Origin: CAWAMR01 sp963783095
GTDB taxonomy: Bacteria; Planctomycetota; Planctomycetia; Gemmatales; Gemmataceae
Assembly: GCA_963783095.1 (NCBI GenBank)
Contig: CAWAMR010000008.1
Coordinates: 434,001 to 498,000 of the forward strand
Direction of reading: 5' to 3'
Length of the DNA: 64,000 bases
The position numbers and the translations under genes were made by a program. Below the pieces are notes generated by a model that was not told where the DNA came from, searched no databases, and saw only the letters and a program-made list of their open reading frames with translations. Below, one piece after another: positions 30,531-39,356 of the stretch. Each line of letters opens with the position of its first letter. The stretch's first letter is position 1.

Positions 30531-30653
30531 AGTGGCGGGTGGAGAGTGGAGGGTGGAGGGTGGAGGATGGCGGGTGGAGAGGGTGGAGGGTGGAGGGTGG
30601 AGGGAAATTGTTTCCTCTCGCACTCCACCCTCCACTCTCCACCCGCCACCCTT
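30531..30653. repeat. GGGTGGA/GGAGGGT minisatellite with inverted arm
   Basis: Bases 30531-30603 are a run of heptad-like units (GTGGAGG, GGGTGGA). Bases 30620-30653 carry the complement (CACTCCACCCTCCACTCTCC...CGCCACCC), so a strong hairpin can form. It lies in the divergent gap between the TPR gene and the ExeA-like gene. It is strongly strand-biased in purines (G/A run). Confidence 0.85.
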
Positions 30654-30737
30654 CATAATTCCTCAAGTCCCAAATCACTCAAGACGACATTAGGAGTGGG
30701 GGATTCCCGATCGAGTGACCAGGGAAGGTGGGGCAGC

Positions 30738-31900
30738 ATGTACGCAAGCCATTTCGGCCTCGCGGTAGGCCATTTCGTACCACGCCCGATACCGACACCT
30801 ATTATCCCGCAACTTCTCACGAGGTTGCGCTGGCCGAATTGCGCCGTGGATTTGCGGATGAGGAAGGCATTTTGCTGCTCACCGGTGAACCCGGAAGCGG
30901 AAAAACGCTGCTCGCGCATCGCCTGCTCGAAGAAGAGATTGAAAACACCCGAACCGTCCTGATCACCAGCACACTTTTCGCCACCCGAGCCGATCTTCTG
31001 CAAGCGATTCTCTTCGATCTCGATTTGCCCTATCAGGAACGCAGCGAACAGGAACTCCGGCTGGAACTGATCGATTCCTGTTTGAACTATTTCCGTCAAG
31101 GAGGCAGAACATTCATTGTTGTGGATGAGGCTCACCATCTTGCCAACGAACACCTTGAAGAACTTCGGCTACTAAGCAATCTCGAGGGAAATGACGGAAA
31201 GGCGGTTCAAGTGCTGTTGGCTGGGTTGCCGGCCCTACTCGAAAAGTTGACTGAACCCGCTCTGGAGATCTTACGTCAACGGCTCACAACGCGAGCAAAA
31301 CTGGAGTCTTTCAGTCCAGAAGAGTCGGTGGATTACCTGTTGCACCACGTGCGGATTTCAGGAGGCCGGCCGGAGCAAGTTTTTGGTGAGGACGTTCTCG
31401 ACATTCTCAGCCATGCTTCCCACGGCAATCCCAGGATCCTGAATCAGGCCGCGCACCTGGCATTTTCCCTGGCGAAGCAAGCAGGTTCCCAGGTTGTCGA
31501 TGCCGAAGCTGCGGTGGAAGCGGTCACTCGGCTCGGATTGGACCGGCACGATGAGGAGTCTGAGGAACCGGCCCCGCCGGAACCAGCACCGATCGCATCG
31601 GTCCAACCCATCGCCGACCCGGCACCGCTGCCTCTGTCGCCAACGCCGACTCGACCGCCTCTGGCGATTGCCCCCACGACGCCGGATGGACCGCCGACTT
31701 ACATCTACGGAGACGATTTGAAGCTACCGGAGGATACGCCCGGGACCGGGATCACGGTGGGGAACACCCCAAGGAAAAGCAGGTTAGAGACTGTGCGTTC
31801 AGCTGTGCTCCTCACGTTCCGCGTGAGGACATTTCCTCACGCGGAACGTGAGGAGTACACTCGACTCCAAGAGGATTCGTGGGATGGGCCGAACTTTTGA
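30738..31900 (+). CDS. ExeA/MshM-like AAA ATPase, early frameshift and repeat-derived tail
   Basis: This is an ATPase related to ExeA and MshM, which help envelope assembly and secretion. The typical start MYASHFGL (ATG 30738) joins RPFRTTPDTDTYYPA across a break at about 30763-30767, where one G appears missing from GCGGTAGG. Walker A is LTGEPGSGKTLLAHRLL, Walker B TFIVVDEAHHL, and sensor region LRQRLTTRAKLESF. After an ATPase domain of about 280 residues comes a proline-rich linker and YIYGDDLKL. The last 35 residues are translated from the palindromic repeat at 31805-31860. The BY-kinase-like gene follows, overlapping by 17 bases. Confidence 0.8.
31805..31860. repeat. Palindromic repeat inside the 3' end of the ExeA-like gene
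   Basis: GTGCTCCTCACGTTCCGCGTGAGGA is followed by its inverted copy ending GTGAGGAGTACAC, the same family as 23752-23780 and 63363-63382. It adds about 19 residues (including LLTFRVRTFPHAEREE) to the reading frame. Its presence within an open frame shows that the repeat inserted at, or very near, the original end of the gene. Confidence 0.8.
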
Positions 31901-32852
31901 CACCTTGTCGCATGGCCGTGCAAGACGCGAGTCGCAATCGGGCGGATTGGCACCCTCTACGGATGCCGAGAACCCGGAGTTTTCCGCCATCCCCGATACG
32001 CCCAGCATCGACACACCCATCGCCGTATTCGAGGCTCTACCCGGCGATAACGACGACATTCCTTTTATTGAAGTCGGTGGGCCACGCGGCACGAAAACGC
32101 CACCTCCCGCCCGGCCGATTATCCTGGCACATTCTCGTCCTTTACCGGCGGTTTCGGAGCCGGCGATTCCATCGGTAGCATTTTTTCCAATGCGCGATGG
32201 GTTGTCGCAGGACACCAAAGACGGCAAACATCTCGCCCGAGAATTAGTGGCCTTTCACAAACCCGATCACCCGGTCAGTGGGCAGTACCGTTTATTGATG
32301 AATGGCATCGCCTCGCAAAAGACCACAGCGCGATCACCGCTTCTGATCTTCACCTCCGTCGAGGCGGAAAGTGATTCCGCAGCGGTGGTCTTGAACCTGG
32401 CGATAACGCGGGCCAAGAACGAGAAAAAACGGGTTTTGGTGATCGAAGCCAACCACGAACGGCCCGCCATCGCAGCACGGCTCGGCGTGGCATCGCTGCC
32501 GGGATTGCGCAAATTACTGAATGGCTCCATCCCGGTAAGCCTCGGCCTACATCGAACCGCGCAAACGAATTTATTTGCCTTGCCTCCGGGAGACCCCAAC
32601 GTGCCGGTTCCCGGCGATGCCGAGGCTCGCTTGCCGCAACTTCTCGATCAGTTACGCGACCGTTTCGATTGGATCCTGGTGAATGCGCCCGCGTGGGGTC
32701 ACGGCACCGCCGAGGAATGGGCACGGCTCGGCGATGGTTTGTACATCATCGTCCACCAGGATCACTGGAACAGTATCGAAGTCGAAACCGCCCAAGAAGG
32801 AGTCATTGCCGCGGGCGGCGAACTGCGCGGCTACATCACCTTGCGTCAATAG
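31884..32852 (+). CDS. CpsD/BY-kinase-like ATPase domain protein with degenerate Walker A
   Basis: This is a 322-residue protein. The N-terminal 120 residues are low-complexity and proline-rich. The C-terminal part has the fold of bacterial tyrosine kinases and exopolysaccharide regulators: QYRLLMNGIASQ, LLIFTSVEAESDSAAVVLNLA, KRVLVIEANHERPAIAARLGV, GLRKLLNGSIPV, NLFALPPGD, FDWILVNAPAWG. In active relatives the first motif is a GEGKT-type P-loop; here it reads VEAESDSAAV, so ATP binding is doubtful. It is paired with the ExeA-like ATPase, suggesting a role in polysaccharide or envelope export control. Confidence 0.7.
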   Translation: MGRTFDTLSHGRARRESQSGGLAPSTDAENPEFSAIPDTPSIDTPIAVFEALPGDNDDIPFIEVGGPRGTKTPPPARPIILAHSRPLPAVSEPAIPSVAFFPMRDGLSQDTKDGKHLARELVAFHKPDHPVSGQYRLLMNGIASQKTTARSPLLIFTSVEAESDSAAVVLNLAITRAKNEKKRVLVIEANHERPAIAARLGVASLPGLRKLLNGSIPVSLGLHRTAQTNLFALPPGDPNVPVPGDAEARLPQLLDQLRDRFDWILVNAPAWGHGTAEEWARLGDGLYIIVHQDHWNSIEVETAQEGVIAAGGELRGYITLRQ

Positions 32853-33233
32853 TTCCAAGTTCCAAGTTCCAAGTTCAAAACCTGTTGTCTTCGACATTAT
32901 TCACAGCGCGGCGTAGCCGCAACCAAAAGAGAGGCAAAGGCTCGCCCAAGGCGAACGTCGGGGCGTTAGCCCGACGTGGACTGCATCTGCCGAACCGCTC
33001 CTCTTTCCTCCGGACCTTCGCCGCTTGAATTAAATCCAAACAACCGCGGCTGGAGCCCACGTCGGGCTAACGCCCCGACGCTCGCCTTCGGCGAGAAATC
33101 GCCAGAAATCTCTGTACGGCGCAAAGATATTAGACATTAGTACTACAGAGTACGAAATGCCGGGCAAAACAGGTATCGCGAGCCAATGACAAGGTACAAC
33201 TTGGAACTTGGAACTTGGAACTTGGAACTGTTG
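32852..33233. repeat. Nested inverted-repeat element (GTTCCAA arms outside, TCGGGGCGTTAGCCCGACG arms inside)
   Basis: Outer arms are AGTTCCAAGTTCCAAGTTCC (32852-32880) and its complement (33195-33233). Inside are a second inverted pair, GGCGAACGTCGGGGCGTTAG... (32950-32979) and CCCACGTCGGGCTAACGCCC... (33056-33093). No open frame of note is present in the roughly 380 bases. It separates the BY-kinase-like gene from the LOR/SDH-type gene. Confidence 0.8.
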
Positions 33234-33294
33234 AATTAAAATGAGAGATGTCGGTAATCTCGCCCCCTTCTACTACCTCTCACACCGTTGCATC

Positions 33295-34548
33295 ATGGCT
33301 GAACACGTTCACGTCGAAGAAGTCGAACTGCACGGCCACATCATCGATTCGTTGCTGCTGCCGAAGGTGCTCGATACCATCCTGACGCACGGCGGCAATT
33401 ACGTCATCAAGGACATCAAGATCGGCCAGCGGCAGGCGGACCCGAGCCATGGGCGCAGGATAGAGGTTCGGCCGCCTCGTCCGCCGAGCAGGCTCGAAGA
33501 ATTGCTCGACATCATCCACGATCACGGGGCGGTGCCGATTCAGCGATACCGATTGCGAGACCATCGCGGCGGACATGGACGGGAGCGTTTCCCGAAGGGC
33601 TTTTACTGCACGACCAACTTCCGCACGCAGGTTCGCCTGGCGGCGAATGGATCGAGGTGGAAGATCAGGAGATGGATTGCGGCATCATCGTCGATCCCGA
33701 GGGAGTCGGCAGCGCGCTGCATCCCGATGACGAGCGGTTGCGAATGGGCGACCGAGATCGTCGTCGGCCGGCAAGGGCATCCGCGTTTTTCCGCCCGAGA
33801 TCCAGCAGCGCACCGAGCTTGTTCGAATTCATGTCGTCGGCCGTATCGAGCGAGAAACCCAAAGGGCGTGACGGTGCGCGAAATCGCCGCCGCCATGAAA
33901 CGGACCAAGGCGGCCGGCGAGAAAATCCTGGCCGTGCTCGGCCCGGCGGTCGTTCATACCGGCGGCAGCGAGTGGGTCGGCTGGCTGATCCGCAACGGCT
34001 ATCTGCAACGTCTTGTTCGCCGGCAATGCCCTGGCGACCCACGACATGGAGCAGGCCATCTACGGCACCAGCCTGGGCGTCTCGCTGGAACGCGGCTTGC
34101 CCGCCGCCGAGGGGCACGAACACCATCTTGCGCACGATCAACACCATCCGCCGGCTCGGCGGCATCGCGCAAGGCAGTCACAGCAAGGAAAACTGCAGAG
34201 CGGCATCATGTACGAGTGCATCAAGAACGAAGTCCCGTTCGTGTTGGCCGGCAGCATCCGCGACGACGGCCCGTTGCCCGAAGTCATCACCGACGTGCTG
34301 CAGGCCCAGATGGAGATGCGAAAACACATTCCAGGCGTCGGCTTTTGCCTTGATGATGGCGACGACGCTTGCATTCGATCGCCACCGGCAATCTGCTTCC
34401 CGGCTGGGTCAAGGTGGCGTGCGTCGACATCAGTCCTGGCACGGTGACAAAATTGATGGATCGAGGCAGCACGCAAACCATCGGCATCGTCAGCGATGCC
34501 GAGCCGTTCTTGCGCTCGTTGGTAACTGAGTTGCAACAGATCAAGTAA
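33295..34548 (+). CDS. TIGR00300-type LOR/SDH-domain protein (ArgZ/ornithine-cyclodeaminase related), many frameshifts
   Basis: Pieces in all three frames reconstruct one protein of about 410 residues. Seen in order are VEELHGHIIDSLLLPKVLD-like start (VELHGHIIDSLLLPKVLDTI), ELLDIIHDHGAV, GFYCTTNF, MDCGIIVDPEGVG, VTVREIAAAMKRTKAAGEKILAV, NALATHDMEQAIYGTSLGVS, IMYECIKNEVPFVLAGSIRDD, ATGNLLPGWVKVACVDISPG and SDAEPFLRSLVTELQQIK. At least six single-base shifts are needed. This family is linked to arginine/ornithine metabolism by its relatives. The frame damage is far denser than elsewhere, so real decay cannot be excluded. Confidence 0.7.
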
Positions 34549-34577
34549 GCCAGCTTCTTTGCTCAGTGAAAAAACCG

Positions 34578-34733
34578 CTCTCGTTCCCACGCTCCGCGTG
34601 GGAACGCACGCCTCGTGACGCTCTGCGTCCCGTTTCAAATGCGCTCGACGATCTTAGCATAATCGCGTACTGAGATCGAACGGGACGCGGAGCGTCCGGA
34701 CGTGCGTTACCACGCGGAGCGTGGGAACGAGAA
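34578..34733. repeat. Inverted repeat of CGTTCCCACGCTCCGCGTGGGAACG units
   Basis: The left arm (34578-34635) and right arm (34679-34733) are complementary with small gaps. Each carries the unit GTTCCCACGC/GCGTGGGAAC, itself a palindrome, plus a second part CTCTGCGTCCCGTT/AACGGGACGCGGAG. They are separated by about 43 bases. It sits between two convergent genes with no coding content and looks like a composite REP-type element. Confidence 0.85.
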
Positions 34734-34764
34734 GGCCATGTCTGAGTACGAACCGTTGTCAGGT

Positions 34765-35960
34765 TCAGCCAGAAATGTCGAGTATTCGCTTCAATTGCTC
34801 TGCGCGTTCTTGGAGTTGGTTCCGACACTCCTGGGCGTCTCGCCCGGCGGCGAACAAAGTCATCACGGGCCAACCAGCCTCAATCTCTTCGCCGGCTTTT
34901 GGTATGTCCGCGAAATCTGCTTGCGCTGGCTCCATCCACGGGCCATCCGCCGGGAACTTTACCAAAGTCGGCGCGTACAGAATTGCTTTGCCCACCATCC
35001 CCGCAGGTATAGTGAAGTTGGCGGGAACCAGCTCATGTGTCGGCTCAAACGCTGCGCGATGTAGCGTGAGATACGGCAAAGCGCTAAACCTTTCCAGAAC
35101 TTCCATCGAAGCCGTATAGCGCGGATTGACCTCGACCAGCCAGGGCACTTGATCTCGAACTATGAAGTCGATCCCGAATAACCCGCGCAAACCGCAACCC
35201 GAAGCGATCACTTCACCGATACGAGTCAACGTATCGCGAAGCGTCGATGAAACATGAATCGGGCCAATGTTGCCGCAATATCGAAATGGCGGTGCAAAAA
35301 GCCACGATTCGCCAATGAGTTGTTCCGTGACGCCAAGTAGGTTCGTTTCATCGCGCAAAGCCACATACGAAGCCGACATCGGAGTGCCGGGAATGAATTC
35401 TTGATGGTAGAAGCGATCGTTTTGTTCCTTTAGGCATTGATCGACAAAATGAATTCCGAAACCGGCCGAGCCCGCGAACGGCTTTCGCAGCCAACGGCAG
35501 TTGCCTGGCAATTCAGCATCTCCAGGACGAGTCTCAGGAACAGGCAAGTCCACATCGTGAAGCAACTTCGCAACGGCAAACGGCGACCGCGAACGCAAGA
35601 GCGCATCGGAATGGTTACCCCACAAGGGCCGAAGCTCGCTGATTCGACGGATCAGGTTCGGATGATTCTCCAATCCACCGGTATAGATGACCGGAGCAAT
35701 TGGGGATTCTTTGATCAAATCGGGAATTGCTTGAGGAAATTGAGCGGGGGCACAATGAATTGTGGGAGCGAGTGCGCAGAGGTCGACGTCGGCAAATATA
35801 TCGATACACCAAGGCCGAAAGCCAGGCGCAAGGCCGACGTTGCAGCAGCGCGGACACTAGCGCCGATGAGGATCAGATCGCAGGAATCGGATAGAGTCGT
35901 GGAAGTGTCCTTCCTGTTTTCGCAATATCCGAAACGAGAAGCAAAGGAATGTTCATTCAC
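34765..35960 (-). CDS. ATP-grasp domain protein, frameshifted near its start
   Basis: This is about 398 residues. The N-terminal frame gives CDLILIGASVRAAATSALR. A one-base shift near 35830 leads to GFRPWCIDIFADVDLCALAPTI and then the long frame beginning LIKESPIAPVIYTGGLENHPNLI. Motifs RKPFAGSAGFGIHFVD (ATP-binding loop), LRGLFGIDFIVRDQVPWLVEVNPRYTASMEV (metal-binding Glu/Asn) mark an ATP-grasp ligase. Related proteins occur in planctomycetes with tetrahydromethanopterin C1 genes, but none are seen here, so the substrate stays open. The EEP gene ends 11 bases upstream of the start, on the same strand. Confidence 0.75.
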
Positions 35961-35971
35961 AAGAATCCCGT

Positions 35972-36724
35972 CTATTCCTTCAAGCTAACAACCACACCCG
36001 GATGGTCGGAGAGTTTGCCGACTTCGCCGGACCATGTGACGATGGGCCCGTCAACAGTCCCGAAGTCTGTGCAAATGTGGTCGATCAGAGTTTGATCGAT
36101 GCAACGAGGTGGCAAGGGGTGAGGATACTGTACTTCGGAGGTGTGACATCTTAATGAGTCATTGGCAAGTAATGATGCCAATTCGCGCCGAAGGCTTTCA
36201 TTGGGGAAAGCTGACTTGAGTCGGTATGGAAACGCTTGATGGGAGTTGAAGTCACCCGCTATGACCCGCCTACTACCCGGCGAGTTTTCCCGCACCGATT
36301 TCAACAGTATCGGAAGTTCATCTTTGAGAACCCTTTTATGGTTTTCCCATCCCTTTGGTGATTTGTCAGATGGATGATCACTCTTGTCGCCCGACCAAGG
36401 CAAAACTATGCCTGCAATAACCAGGTGTCCTTTCGGTGCGTCAAGAATCGCCGCCACCATGCGAAACGGATCAGGAACCAAGATCTTTTGGACTAATGGA
36501 AACCGAGACCAAATGGTAACCCACCTGCTGCCTGATTTCACCTTTCCTTTGCTAAAGAATGGTCGTTGCTCCGATGAGACTTTGCAGTAGGGTTCGGGAA
36601 GTTCAAGATCGTCGTGCGTTTCTGTCAGCACCCAAATGTCAGCGGGGTGCGCGGTGAGAAGCTCGAGCCGATGAGGGTTTTTTGAATGATTGGCGTATTC
36701 CACGTTCCACGTGCCGATTCGCAT
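35972..36724 (-). CDS. Endonuclease/exonuclease/phosphatase family protein
   Basis: This is a 250-residue EEP-fold enzyme. Motifs in order are MRIGTWNVEYA (Asn), WVLTETHDDL (Glu), ILDAPKGHLVIAGIVLPW, VIAGDFNSHQAF (the GDFN catalytic motif) and GKLSDHPGVVVSL (SDH motif). Metal-dependent cleavage of phosphodiesters is expected; nucleic acid and phospholipid or inositol phosphate substrates are all possible. ATG 36724 has GAGGAAG upstream. The tRNA-Sec gene lies 35 bases upstream on the same strand, so the two may share a transcript. The frame is intact. Confidence 0.85.
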   Translation of the reverse strand: MRIGTWNVEYANHSKNPHRLELLTAHPADIWVLTETHDDLELPEPYCKVSSEQRPFFSKGKVKSGSRWVTIWSRFPLVQKILVPDPFRMVAAILDAPKGHLVIAGIVLPWSGDKSDHPSDKSPKGWENHKRVLKDELPILLKSVRENSPGSRRVIAGDFNSHQAFPYRLKSAFPNESLRRELASLLANDSLRCHTSEVQYPHPLPPRCIDQTLIDHICTDFGTVDGPIVTWSGEVGKLSDHPGVVVSLKE

Positions 36725-36758
36725 GGGTCTTCCTCGGAAATGTGATGAGAACAAAAAG

Positions 36759-36853
36759 CGGGAGTGTATGGGAATCGAACCCACTGAGAGCTTTGTTCAA
36801 ACCCTCCTGCGGTTTTGAAGACCGAGGCCCTCACCAGAGGTACACACACTCCC
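36759..36853 (-). tRNA. selC: tRNA-Sec (UCA anticodon)
   Basis: On the minus strand, GGGAGTGT at the 5' end pairs with ACACTCCC at the 3' end as an eight-base-pair acceptor stem, followed by discriminator G. The gene is 95 bases long with a long variable arm. The anticodon loop reads CTTCAAA with UCA as the anticodon, and the T-arm GTGGG-TTCGATT-CCCAT is standard. The eight-pair acceptor, G73, length and UCA anticodon together identify the selenocysteine tRNA. CCA is not encoded. Its presence predicts selA, selB, selD and selenoproteins elsewhere in the genome. Confidence 0.92.
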
Positions 36854-37309
36854 AAGACTTTAACTTGGGCGCAAGTTATTTATATGTATTCATCGATGAT
36901 ACTCGCCGGAGATGGAGCAGTTTTGGCTTCAACATTCCAGGCCGAATTGATTGGTATCGCCAAAGTTGCCGTATGTGGAGCGGTTCAGAATCCGACCTGA
37001 AGGACTTCACGTTTAGCGAGGGCGTGCCAATTACGGTTTACGATTTCGAGTAAATCCCAAACAAGTGCGGCGTTCGCGCAGTCCGTCCCGTTACACTATG
37101 GCATAAGTGATCGCGTTCCCACAAGATGTCCAGACGGAACGCAATGAAGTACTTGAGGCAACCCAAGCGAAACAAATTTGATGCCAAAACCAACTCGAAC
37201 GACTCACTCAACCGGAGCGGCAATTTCTGACGGATGGTAGTCGTTGACAGTACCGCCGCCCGGTTAGTTCAGTGTTAGGCGACAAAGGTCGTCTTAAGAG
37301 GTGCGGCTC
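36854..37309. other. Intergenic region, no supported gene
   Basis: 456 bases lie between the selenocysteine tRNA and the zinc-ribbon gene. Short plus-strand frames near 36875-37053 include LASTFQAELIGIAKV, which could be a leftover C-terminus, but no start, ribosome binding site or family supports it. No repeat of the types found elsewhere was seen. Confidence 0.35.
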
Positions 37310-37658
37310 ATGACAATGGCTGCCTGCTTCAAGTGCGGCGTTATCAAGTTCGGGGCATTCGTGCCATGCCCGAAGTGTTCGGGCTGCCCGCAGACGGAAG
37401 ACGAATTGGCATTATCGCTAGCTAGCAATGACGGACCACTACTTCGATATGCCCACGCTGGAGCAGATGGGGGCATCCGTTCGCGATGGCAAGCCACTGC
37501 GCTTGGACCCACAGACGTGCGCCGAGCTTATTGAGCAAATCCGAAGCAGCGGCATGGTAGCGAAACTTCAAGAGCTTTCCGGGGGGAACGCCGGGGCACA
37601 GGAATCGGCAGAGAAGGAACGTCCTCCCCCGAAGAAGCCGTGGTGGAAGTTCTGGTAA
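37310..37658 (+). CDS. Zinc-ribbon small protein, broken by a GCTA duplication
   Basis: The first frame gives MTMAACFKCGVIKFGAFVPCPKCSG, two CxxC pairs of a zinc ribbon, and ends LALSLAS. The second frame continues MTDHYFDMPTLEQMGASVRDG, LDPQTCAELIEQIRSSGM and ends PPKKPWWKFW. At 37417-37424 the tetranucleotide GCTA occurs twice in a row; one copy less joins LALSLA to MTDHYF in frame. This is a planctomycete protein of unknown role, probably cytoplasmic. ATG 37310 has GAGGTG upstream. Confidence 0.7.
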
Positions 37659-37849
37659 GTGGGTCGTCACCACCGAACCGGAATCTCGGCATGAATAGTT
37701 GATAAAAAGACAAACTCCAACTAATCACTGAAGCCCTTCCAGTACGACGATTGTGTCTGCAAATACCCATCAATTCGGCCTGAGAATTGCACATCACTTC
37801 TTTAAGTGGGGCATGGTTGCCGATTTCAAACCCGGACAGGAGTTGCGCG

Positions 37850-38912
37850 ATGTCGAACTCACCATCTGTCGCCGATTTCTCATCCCCTAAAGAACATTTG
37901 GTGCCTATCTCTCTCGCCGGGAAGCTGGGCACCATCGGGGCGATTACCATACCATTTCTCGGCCTTGTAACTGCCGTTATCCTGCTTTGGGGCTGGGGCT
38001 TCACCTGGGTCGATCTGGGCTTGCTGGTTGGTATGTACTTCTTGACAGCTATAGGTATCACGGTTGGCTACCATCGACTTTTCGTCCACCGCTCGTTTGA
38101 AACCTATATCTGGGTAAAATTCATCCTTGCTGCACTTGGATCGATGACTGTACAAGGTTCGCTGTTGAACTGGGTTGCCCAGCATCGCCGACACCACCAG
38201 CATAGCGATGCTCCCGGCGATCCCCATTCGCCGCATCAACACGGTCCCGGATTTTTTGGTTGGTGGCAGGGTTTCTGGCATGCTCACATTGGCTGGGCCT
38301 TCAAGCCGGATCCAGCGGATCTGTCTCATTATGTGAAGGATCTAAGCGAAAGCCGAACATTGCGGGTGGCAAGCTGCGCTTTTTCCGTTTTGGATCGTTC
38401 TTGGCCTCGTGATTCCGACAGTGCTGGGCGGGTTGCTGGCGGGGAGTTGGGTGGGAGCTTGGAGCGGTTTATTCTGGGGCGGTTTGGTCCGAATCTTTCT
38501 GGTGCATCACGTAACGTGGAGCGTTAACTCGGTCGGGCACTTGTGGGGCACGCGACCCTATCGAAGTGGTGACCAGAGCCGCAACAATATGCTGTTCGGC
38601 ATCCTCGCTCTGGGAGAAGGCTGGCACAACACGCACCACGCGTTCCCGACCTCGGCCCGGCATGGTCTGCGCTGGTGGCAAATTGACGTGAGCTACTGGG
38701 TCATTCGCGTTCTGAGTTGGGTGGGTCTGGCATGGAATGTGAAATTGCCCTCCAAGGAGGCACAGGCTCATGAACGACGAACCGGCCCAACCGAAAAGCC
38801 GCCGCAGCGGGGACCAAATGTCTCGAACCAGTCGGGAGAGGAAATCGCCTACGCCACTCGAAACGACGATCAAGACTTTGGCGCGCGTCGGTCCGCCCGA
38901 CCAAAGCAGTGA
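37850..38912 (+). CDS. Membrane acyl-CoA delta-9 desaturase, frameshifted
   Basis: This fatty-acid desaturase of about 355 residues has three histidine boxes, GYHRLFVHRSF, AQHRRHHQHSD and GWHNTHHAF, which bind the diiron centre. Hydrophobic spans include LGTIGAITIPFLGLVTAVILL and VLGGLLAGSWVGAWSGLFWG. A one-base shift at about 38370-38380 separates HYVKDLSESRTLRVAS from LFPFWIVLGLVIPT. ATG 37850 has AGGAG eight bases upstream. The tail after KLPSKEAQAHERR is long and hydrophilic. It introduces double bonds into membrane fatty acids. A paralogue lies at 58277-59203. Confidence 0.83.
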
Positions 38913-39006
38913 ACACACGACTTGCGCGTTGGTTCATGTGACGTCGATGTGACCGACCCACTCACGGGTCCGTTGTTCGACGGCGAGTGCCTGAAGTGTG
39001 CCCTAG

Positions 39007-39312
39007 CTAGGCCGATCTTGCCTTGTTCCAACACCAGTCAAAAAGCAGTTGCCATTCGAGGAGTTGGACGCGCTTGGCGAGCTTTTCATCTGCGGAGCTG
39101 GAGCCGCGAACCGTCTCGCAAAAATCAACAAAGTCGAAAGGACTCGTAAAGGTGTAGCCAATCTTGGCCGCTTTTGATTGGAGGAGCGACAAGACCGGAT
39201 GGTAATCGAGGTTGATCATCGCCTCGTAGTAATTCGCGCGGGTGCGGGTGCGAGTCCCCAGGCAGTCGTCGAACCATTCGACACGTCCGTCGAAGTTGAC
39301 GAGCGGACTCAA
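39007..39312 (-). pseudogene. Chimeric remnant: porin piece fused to tail of the 48982-49518 protein
   Basis: The first half (LVNFDGRVEWFDDCLGTRTRTRANYYEAMINLDYHP) resembles the late strands of the neighbouring BBP2-like porins (compare GRVEFFDDQQGQRT and FEMTYGVNYHP). From YHPVL on it matches the C-terminus of the protein at 48982-49518: IGYTFTSPFDFVDFCE, LAKRVQLLEWQLLFDWC. The upstream part of the porin frame continues to about 39355 without a start. It looks like a recombination scar that joined two gene ends at YHP/HPVL. It is unlikely to be functional. Confidence 0.6.
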
Positions 39313-39356
39313 CTGGAGACTGTACCAGCTTCCTTTGTCGCTGCCGTTCTTGACGA

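Noticed and set aside
30390..30728. Open frames over the GGAGGGT minisatellite
   Set aside because: They translate a purine-rich repeat and the ExeA upstream region; the TPR gene start at 30416 and ExeA start at 30738 are better supported.
36682..37053. Open frame across the tRNA-Sec
   Set aside because: It translates the tRNA gene in antisense and has no start signal.
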